DNA of 9,974 bases from a bacterium TMED6 (GTDB lineage Bacteria > Fidelibacterota > Marinisomatia > SCGC-AAA003-L08 > D37C17), in the NCBI GenBank assembly GCA_002167465.1, contig NHBL01000039.1:1-9974 (forward strand), in the 5' to 3' direction. A model generated the notes under the pieces. The model was not told the DNA's origin. It ran no database searches and saw nothing but the letters and a program-made list of their open reading frames with translations. Each line of letters opens with the position of its first letter. Within the stretch, counting starts at the first letter, position 1. The translations under genes were made by a program, and so were the position numbers. Shown here piece by piece: positions 1 to 7,340 of the stretch.

Positions 1-1245
<1,245 letters not shown>

Positions 1246-1408
1246 ATATTTGTATTGTTTAATATTCTTGGCTCTCAAATTAACAGGTACCATATCTACT
1301 ATATTGTAGATATTGTATCCTTACTCATTCCTCACAATTTCAAAAAACATTTTTGCACTTTCGTGCATAGCCTCGTAATTTAATACGCCTACTTTTTAAT
1401 ATGCAAAC
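1246..1408 (-). promoter_or_regulatory. 16S rRNA leader and putative rRNA promoter region
   Basis: This gene-free stretch separates the terminator of the upstream gene from the 16S 5' end, so the rRNA promoter should lie here, firing on the minus strand. Possible elements are a TACAAT (-10-like, plus-strand 1312-1317) with TTGTGA (1332-1337) or TTGAAA (1338-1343) upstream. Neither spacing fits a standard 17-bp promoter (14 and 20 bp), so I do not assign boxes firmly. Two perfect hairpins are present: ATATCTAC/GTAGATAT with a 6-nt loop (1292-1313) and TGCAC/GTGCA whose minus-strand loop is GAAA (1354-1367). No convincing boxA antitermination site or tRNA was found. The location is strong evidence; the exact promoter is a guess. 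Confidence 0.45.
1292..1313 (-). repeat. Perfect 8-bp inverted repeat in rRNA leader
   Basis: The arms ATATCTAC (1292-1299) and GTAGATAT (1306-1313) are exact reverse complements with a 6-nt spacer. The repeat overlaps the best -10-like hexamer and lies 47-68 nt upstream of the 16S 5' end. It may be an operator, a leader hairpin, or simply part of a T/A-rich promoter. Confidence 0.5.
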
Positions 1409-1443
1409 AAAAAAAGGGGAAAAAGTTTTTTTATTTTCCCCTT
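1409..1443 (-). terminator. Rho-independent terminator of the 1464-3725 gene
   Basis: Read on the minus strand, an 8-bp stem GGGGAAAA/TTTTCCCC encloses a loop of about 10 nt. It is followed directly by a run of seven to eight T residues (plus-strand A-run 1409-1415). It begins about 20 nt after the stop codon of the upstream gene. This separates that gene from the rRNA operon transcribed in the same direction. Confidence 0.85.
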
Positions 1444-1463
1444 CTCTTGAAAAATGCTAAAAA

Positions 1464-3725
1464 TTACTTAATAAGTATCATTTTATTAGTAATTGAAGTT
1501 TCGTTGCTAGTTAAATTGTACATATAGATACCAGCAGCTACTTTATTACCATTTGAATCATCACCATCCCACATAATATTATATGTTCCAGACGAGTATG
1601 AAGCGTCAACTAAAGTGTTAACTAATTTACCATTAATATCAAAAACACTAATTTTTACATCACTAAAGTTAGGTACTGTAAAATTAATTGTTGTTGATGG
1701 GTTAAATGGATTTGGATAATTTTGAGTTAATTCAAAAGATCCAGGAATTGTTGCTTCAGCATTATCTTCATTTACTGATAATGGGTTACCACCATCAGAA
1801 AAACCAACATAAACCCAGTTCATGTGGTCTGCAGCTGCTGGATCACCAATTTCATTCCATTCCCAGTTTGGCATTTGATACATAAAATATACATTCTCAC
1901 TATCAGAAAATGCAGGTGTATGAGGATACATTTCTTCAGGACCATTATATACTCCATCGTCAAAATATCCAGGTGTATTAGTTACATTAAATGGCTCTGA
2001 CCATGTTGATCCGCCATCTACTGATTTTAATACCCATATATCCATACTCCAGTTAGTTCTGTCTGTTAAAGTTGGAACATAAACATCCCAGTTTCTGCAG
2101 TCAGTTGCTGTTCTTTCTGTAGCTTCATCAACATAATCACCCATTTCAGCCATATTCACAACAGCCCAGATTACATCTTCGTCGTCTGAAGCAAACGATA
2201 AGTTTGGATGTGTGTCAAAGATTTCACTAAACGTGTCACCATCAACGTCCCATGTCCATGTGTCGCCACCTGACATTAAGAAGCTCCATCTCCATCCGTC
2301 TTCTGTATTTACTTCACCTGGATTTGCAATATCTTCTTTATCACAAGTTAAGTAGTAAAAACCTGATGCATTTTCTAAATGATGTACAAACTCTAAGCTT
2401 TGTGGTACCACACTCATGATAGCATGGATATCACCTTCAGCGTCTACTCTGAAATCCCAATCATACCAACTAAACCAATCTTCGATTTGATAAGCTCCGG
2501 CCTCTTCCATTTCTTCAATTACGCCATCACCATCATAATCTTGTGAATTAGCATCATCTTCTACAGAACCATCACCATTTATATCATAATTCATACAATA
2601 ATCAACGTCCCAACCAAATTCATCATCACCATAAGCATCTGTGTTTGGCATAATTTGATTAGTCATGATATCATCAAAAACATTATCAGGTATAAAATAG
2701 TATCCATCTGTTGCTGGATCACCATAAAAAGTCATACCATGATCGTCAGTTAATTTAAAAATTGGAATGTGGTTACATGAATGAGCACTTTCATCACACA
2801 CGCCGTTTGCTACATCATTTCCAGCAAAAATACCTAGAACTGCTACAGCACCATCACCATTATCATTTGTTGTCATTAAAGGTGATGTAATGTATCCAGA
2901 GTCACCAAAGTGAGCTGGTAAATTAAGTGGGTTTTGCTCAGAACCAAAGATAGCTAAACCGTCTTCCACAACCTCTGTGTGAAATAGATATACATTATTT
3001 CTAGTCCAATCATTATATACAACGTTAAGTACACCCATATCCATATCTGAATCAAATGAATACTGTGCAGAACCAACCCATTGGTCTCTTGCTTCATTAA
3101 ACCACTCTAAATCAATATTAATTGGATAAGCATAAGAATCACCATCCCAACCAAATTCATCATAGGTATAATAAGGTCTTCCACCATAAGTACTATTTTC
3201 TGCTGTATACTCATTCCAAATTGCGTATGGATATTCTTCAGAAGCTACTGCACTTGGGTATCTAGCCTGAGCACATGTACCATCTTCACAAATTCCACCA
3301 CCACCCCATTCAGGGTTTCCGTTTGAATTAACGTTTGTGTATACATTCCAGTCATCTACAGCCATAATATCATCTGTACCTGCTGCACCTAATTGACCGT
3401 GAGTTGTACCAATACCTGCATACTGCCTATAAGCAATGGTCCACCAATCTCCATCATTATCAATTGGTCTAGTTGATGAAACAACTAACCCATATCCATT
3501 TGATGAAGAGTCAACTAAAACCGCATTTGGATTTCTTGTTGATAAACTGAAATCATTTTTTACCCCTGTATCAGGGCTTGTCATAGTTGGCACCTTTTCT
3601 TGTGGAGCCAAATATTTTCCATGATTCATAAAAGGACTATCTTTTCTTACTTTTGTATTTGAAACTGCAAATACAGAAGAAAGGAAAAACATCCCTATTA
3701 CGCTTAACATAATAGCTTTTTTCAA
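1464..3725 (-). CDS. Secreted beta-propeller-like protein with Asp-box and C-terminal sorting tail
   Basis: Function unknown; an exported protein of about 753 residues. I place the start at TTG 3723-3725 because AAGGAGA lies 6 nt upstream and the product begins with a textbook signal peptide: MKK, then a hydrophobic stretch, then VFA at 18-20 as a likely cleavage site. An in-frame ATG at 3750-3752 has no ribosome binding site and would add nine residues. The middle repeats a blade-like pattern of an acidic turn followed by a hydrophobic strand, for example 'DAEGDIHAI' and 'SDSENVYFMY'. One Asp-box (SVDGGSTW, about 568-575) matches sialidase/BNR-type propellers. Two adjacent EF-hand-like loops (DINGDGSVEDD and DYDGDGVIEE, about 381-408) may bind calcium. 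Residues about 664-753 are a Por/T9SS type A-like tail with NYPNPFNPSTTI and WDGDDSNGN. No catalytic motif is recognised; carbohydrate or surface binding is possible but unproven. A terminator follows the stop. Confidence 0.88.
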   Translation of the reverse strand: MKKAIMLSVIGMFFLSSVFAVSNTKVRKDSPFMNHGKYLAPQEKVPTMTSPDTGVKNDFSLSTRNPNAVLVDSSSNGYGLVVSSTRPIDNDGDWWTIAYRQYAGIGTTHGQLGAAGTDDIMAVDDWNVYTNVNSNGNPEWGGGGICEDGTCAQARYPSAVASEEYPYAIWNEYTAENSTYGGRPYYTYDEFGWDGDSYAYPINIDLEWFNEARDQWVGSAQYSFDSDMDMGVLNVVYNDWTRNNVYLFHTEVVEDGLAIFGSEQNPLNLPAHFGDSGYITSPLMTTNDNGDGAVAVLGIFAGNDVANGVCDESAHSCNHIPIFKLTDDHGMTFYGDPATDGYYFIPDNVFDDIMTNQIMPNTDAYGDDEFGWDVDYCMNYDINGDGSVEDDANSQDYDGDGVIEEMEEAGAYQIEDWFSWYDWDFRVDAEGDIHAIMSVVPQSLEFVHHLENASGFYYLTCDKEDIANPGEVNTEDGWRWSFLMSGGDTWTWDVDGDTFSEIFDTHPNLSFASDDEDVIWAVVNMAEMGDYVDEATERTATDCRNWDVYVPTLTDRTNWSMDIWVLKSVDGGSTWSEPFNVTNTPGYFDDGVYNGPEEMYPHTPAFSDSENVYFMYQMPNWEWNEIGDPAAADHMNWVYVGFSDGGNPLSVNEDNAEATIPGSFELTQNYPNPFNPSTTINFTVPNFSDVKISVFDINGKLVNTLVDASYSSGTYNIMWDGDDSNGNKVAAGIYMYNLTSNETSITNKMILIK

Positions 3726-3730
3726 AGTTA

Positions 3731-3740
3731 TCTCCTTCTT
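3731..3740 (-). promoter_or_regulatory. Ribosome binding site that decides a TTG start
   Basis: The minus strand reads AAGAAGGAGA, with GGAG ending 6 nt before TTG at 3725. This is ideal Shine-Dalgarno geometry. The ATG 27 nt upstream has only A/T-rich sequence before it, so the TTG start is preferred. The anti-Shine-Dalgarno end of the 16S rRNA is outside the window and cannot be checked. Confidence 0.7.
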
Positions 3741-3786
3741 TTCGATTGTCATTTGTTATTTATTTTATTTAATTCTATCTAATCTA

Positions 3787-3815
3787 TTAAAATATATCCG
3801 CACGATATATTTTAA
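3787..3815 (-). promoter_or_regulatory. Perfect 12-bp inverted repeat in the intergenic gap (operator or weak terminator)
   Basis: The arms TTAAAATATATC (3787-3798) and GATATATTTTAA (3804-3815) are exact reverse complements around a 5-nt CGCAC spacer. The repeat sits in the 99-bp gap between the subtilase stop and the next gene, both on the minus strand. Its stem is almost all A/T and no long T-run follows on the minus strand, so it would be a poor intrinsic terminator. A promoter-like TTGTGT lies about 17-18 nt upstream of an ATATAT/TATATC that falls inside the repeat, so an operator over the promoter is an alternative. The repeat is certain; its role is not. Confidence 0.55.
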
Positions 3816-3841
3816 AGGTAAAGCATCACACAAATAAAAGC

Positions 3842-3857
3842 AAATAAATATTTATTT
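3842..3857. repeat. 16-bp A/T palindrome overlapping the subtilase stop codon
   Basis: AAATAAATATTTATTT reads the same on both strands and covers the TAA stop at 3852-3854. In sequence this rich in A and T it may be chance; no T-run makes it a terminator. Confidence 0.4.
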
Positions 3858-6800
3858 CAATAAAATAATTTTGTTAGAAATAGAATTATTTTGATTTGAT
3901 ATTAATTTATATATATATAATCCATTAGAAACACTATTTCCATTTTGATCTCTACCATCCCAAACACACGAATGGAATCCTGCATATTTAGTTTCATCAA
4001 CCAATGTTTTCACAAGTCTACCTGAAATGTCATAAACATTTAATACAATATCCATTGAATAAGGAATTGAAAATCCGATAGTGGTTGAAGGATTAAATGG
4101 GTTTGGGTATGCATTATTTAACGCAAACTCGTAATCCATAATTTCATCTGATATATCAAGAGCATCTAAATTACTTAAATAATGACCATCCCTTTTCATA
4201 TTAGATCTATGTGTTGCCCAAAGACCTTCTACTGAACCAGACTCTTTAATATCAATATTTGTTAAAGTTTGTGTAGAACCTATAATAAGTTCTAAATCTC
4301 CATCGTTGTCACTATCTAAAATTGTAGGAGACCCTTTAAAAGGAAAGCTATAAACAATTGGAAAATTGTTATATGAATCTCCTAATATATGATACATATG
4401 AGCTTTTCCAGATTCATCACCAAACATCACATATGTTGCATTATTTATTTTTGAAAAAACAATTGAACTTGTAATATCAGCACCAATATCAATCATCCAT
4501 TCACCATATATCTCACCATCTGTTTCAACAGCATACAATACATTAGAAGATGCAAAAAATACAACAGGGCCTACACCTTCTATATCTATGATAGATGCTT
4601 CTGTTGTTATGTCATCTTCAGTTTCAACCATAAATCTTAAAGAACCATCACTATTGAGAGCATAAAAATTATCATCTTTAGAACCAACTAAAACGATTTT
4701 CTCGCCTGAATTAAGCTCAAGGATTGATGGAGCCACCCTAATATCTCCTCCAGTTTCATAGGACCAGGCAATTGTTCCATCATCATAAATCAGATGAACA
4801 AATTCATCATCAGTCCCAACAATAATATCCATTTTACCATTTCCGTTAAAATCAGAAAGTGCCGCACCTCTTTGAACTTTTTCATCTAGTTCAACAGGAA
4901 ATCCTGACACATTAGTTCCATCTATATTTATGGCATACAATAATCTGTCTCCACCATATTGACCAAAAACAATCTCATCATAACCATCACCATCAATATC
5001 TCCTAAGGCTGGGGTTGCCGTTAAAAAACCTCCTGAATCAAAATCTAATAACAATTCACCTGGAGTGTCAGCTTGTGTTGAACTAAAAATATAAATATGA
5101 CCATTTTTTGAACTTATAACAACATCATCAAAGACGTTGCCATCTAAATTACCAATAGCTGGTGAACCCCAGTTCTGATCTTCTGTATAAAATGGATATG
5201 TATCATCAACCCATTCAGTTCCATCCATTTCAAATACGTGTATAAAGCCACCTTTATCAGAAGATATTATTTCATTTACACCATCATTATCAAAATCAAT
5301 AATTGCTGCTGAAGAAATAAGTTCTCCAGAAACATCAGCAGGAAAGCCTGATTGATTTAAACTTACATTTACATTAAATGTTAAATTTGCTTCAAACGCA
5401 TAATTGTCTGGGCCAGTTGCTGTTGCTAAAACATTAAATTCTATATCACCTAATGCAATATCATTTGATAAAGTAAAAGCAAATTCAGCTACATCTGATT
5501 CACCCGCGCTTAAGTCTTCAAGATAATTTCCGTTCCAGAGAAGTGAAACTCCTTCATAGTTAGTACTTAATACAGCTGTGATACCTGTAGCATCTTGCCA
5601 TCCTTCTTCATTTTCTATGGTTATATTAAGTGCAAATTGCTCACCTGGATTTACCACACCATCACCATCAGCATTTTCTGCATCTTCTATTACGCTAAAA
5701 CTTAAAATATCTAAATTAGGAGCAATTTCTACACCAATAGCTTTGTAGGGGTCTACCATACCTTTACCTAGACAATCCGTCCCATTATACCCATTACATG
5801 TTTCATATTCAGGGTTTCTATCATAAATAAATCTATCTGCAGTATTTAAAATTCTTTCAATAAGCTGATCATTATCCATGTCTGGATAAAATGCTTGTAA
5901 TAGTCCAATAGCACTTGCTGCGTTTGGTCCAGCCATTGATGAACCATTCCAAGATGCGTATCCTGTACCTATTATAGCACTATATATACTCTCACCTGGA
6001 GCTGCTAAATCTACAGTTGGATGATAAGAGGCCCATCCACCCCAGTTCCCGTTACAACCTATTGCACATACTGAAATTACATTTTCATAACTAGCAGGAT
6101 AACCAGTTTCATATTGCTCTTCATTTCCTGTGCTAGATCCATTACCTGCAGATGCCACTACAACAGCACCATATGTATTATGAGCTGTATTTATAACACT
6201 TTGCTCACTGTTTGAATAGCCGCCGCCACCCCAGCTATTATTAATAATAGCAAAAGTTCCTGCATAGTAACCTGCTTTAGCTGCATATAAAATACCATCA
6301 TAACCATTACTTATGCCTGGATCATCCGTATTTTGACCATCTGTTGATGTTTTAATGGAAATAATTTTTCCATTAAATACTGTCGAGGCCATACCAATAC
6401 CATTATCAGATGTAGCGGATAAAATACCAGCCACATGAGAGCCATGAGCCCATGTGCCACCATCAGTTGCTACGCCGTCAACTTTTGGAAATGGATCTGG
6501 GTCTGGATCATTACCTGACCACTTCCCAGCTGAATCCCACCCAATTAAATCATCAGCATAACCATTACCATCGTTATCTGAAGAATCTAAATAAGGTGAA
6601 CCTTCCATAAAAATATCTTTTAAATTAACTAAACCATCTTCGTTTAAATCTGTCATAATAACTGGTGATATCATTTCTGTAGAAGAAAGTTTTCCATCAC
6701 CATTTTCATCTATAATTTGAAATAATTCTTGATCATCTGTAATGTAAACTGGTATTTCTCCTTGATTTACCCATATACTTTCAACTAAATCAGGATGCGT

Positions 6801-7340
6801 ATAATCTACTCCCGTATCAACAGAAGCAAGTAAAATTTCTTGCCCATCACTCGGCATTATATTTGGTATATCCCAAAAATCCCAAGCTTGAGTCGCTTTT
6901 ACTGATTCCATGCTACATTGTTGAGGAAAGCCTGGATCATTAGGCACATATAAAGGCTTCCTAAGGTATTCTGGTTCCGCATATATTGTTTCAGTTTTTG
7001 CATCCATAACTGAAATAAGATAATTCATATCAGATCTGTTTTGATCTACATAAACTCTATAAATTCTATTTAAATAAATTTCTCCGTCATTATCATTTTC
7101 ATTGGCACCTTGAAGCCATGGCTCAATATTTTCAATATTATATGTATTAATAAATTCTTGGATAGTTGTATTGTCAACTGTTAAAAATTCTCTACTTTTC
7201 TCAATATTTAAAGGATTCACACTATGCTTAAGCGCAAATAAAAAGGTACTTTCACTTTGATTGTTTGACAATAGAAAATCTGAGCCTCCAAATAGGAGGC
7301 TCAGAGTTATAATTGCATTTTTTATAAATGTATTATTCAT
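3852..7340 (-). CDS. Secreted subtilisin-like (S8) protease with FG-GAP-type propeller and C-terminal sorting tail
   Basis: An exported serine endopeptidase of 1162 residues. Residues 1-25 form a plausible signal peptide (K7, then a hydrophobic stretch); about 30-125 look like an S8 prodomain. The catalytic domain (about 165-540) carries the full triad: D175 in VDTGVDYTHPDL, H299 in HGSHVAG, S468 in NGSSMAGP. N400 in ASAGNGS is the expected oxyanion Asn. The Asp-to-His gap is about 124 residues, long for the family, and includes an acidic insert (about 200-262) with EF-hand/dockerin-like loops. Residues about 545-660 resemble a CARDB-like beta-sandwich. Residues about 665-1030 hold eight propeller-type repeats; D-x-D/N-x-D/N-G loops are clear in repeats 1, 3, 4 and 8 and lost in 5-7. 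Residues 1072-1162 are a T9SS type A-like tail. The ATG directly abuts the upstream stop and has no obvious Shine-Dalgarno, suggesting translational coupling. Protease assignment is firm; substrate unknown. Confidence 0.95.
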   Translation of the reverse strand: MNNTFIKNAIITLSLLFGGSDFLLSNNQSESTFLFALKHSVNPLNIEKSREFLTVDNTTIQEFINTYNIENIEPWLQGANENDNDGEIYLNRIYRVYVDQNRSDMNYLISVMDAKTETIYAEPEYLRKPLYVPNDPGFPQQCSMESVKATQAWDFWDIPNIMPSDGQEILLASVDTGVDYTHPDLVESIWVNQGEIPVYITDDQELFQIIDENGDGKLSSTEMISPVIMTDLNEDGLVNLKDIFMEGSPYLDSSDNDGNGYADDLIGWDSAGKWSGNDPDPDPFPKVDGVATDGGTWAHGSHVAGILSATSDNGIGMASTVFNGKIISIKTSTDGQNTDDPGISNGYDGILYAAKAGYYAGTFAIINNSWGGGGYSNSEQSVINTAHNTYGAVVVASAGNGSSTGNEEQYETGYPASYENVISVCAIGCNGNWGGWASYHPTVDLAAPGESIYSAIIGTGYASWNGSSMAGPNAASAIGLLQAFYPDMDNDQLIERILNTADRFIYDRNPEYETCNGYNGTDCLGKGMVDPYKAIGVEIAPNLDILSFSVIEDAENADGDGVVNPGEQFALNITIENEEGWQDATGITAVLSTNYEGVSLLWNGNYLEDLSAGESDVAEFAFTLSNDIALGDIEFNVLATATGPDNYAFEANLTFNVNVSLNQSGFPADVSGELISSAAIIDFDNDGVNEIISSDKGGFIHVFEMDGTEWVDDTYPFYTEDQNWGSPAIGNLDGNVFDDVVISSKNGHIYIFSSTQADTPGELLLDFDSGGFLTATPALGDIDGDGYDEIVFGQYGGDRLLYAINIDGTNVSGFPVELDEKVQRGAALSDFNGNGKMDIIVGTDDEFVHLIYDDGTIAWSYETGGDIRVAPSILELNSGEKIVLVGSKDDNFYALNSDGSLRFMVETEDDITTEASIIDIEGVGPVVFFASSNVLYAVETDGEIYGEWMIDIGADITSSIVFSKINNATYVMFGDESGKAHMYHILGDSYNNFPIVYSFPFKGSPTILDSDNDGDLELIIGSTQTLTNIDIKESGSVEGLWATHRSNMKRDGHYLSNLDALDISDEIMDYEFALNNAYPNPFNPSTTIGFSIPYSMDIVLNVYDISGRLVKTLVDETKYAGFHSCVWDGRDQNGNSVSNGLYIYKLISNQNNSISNKIILLK
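7275..7305 (-). promoter_or_regulatory. Terminator-like hairpin inside the subtilase signal-peptide codons
   Basis: On the minus strand, TCTGAGCCTCC (7305-7295), a TATTT loop, and GGAGGCTCAGA (7289-7279) form a perfect 11-bp stem followed by TTTTCTAT. It starts 35 nt after the subtilase ATG and encodes roughly residues 12-22 of its signal peptide. The shape is that of an intrinsic terminator with a modest T-run. It could act as an attenuator between the two genes, as the main terminator of the upstream gene, or be a translation-pausing structure. Confidence 0.55.

Noticed and set aside
3436..3624. Plus-strand open frame of 62 codons
   Set aside because: It is antisense to the signal-peptide-proximal part of the secreted propeller gene, whose coding signal is much stronger.
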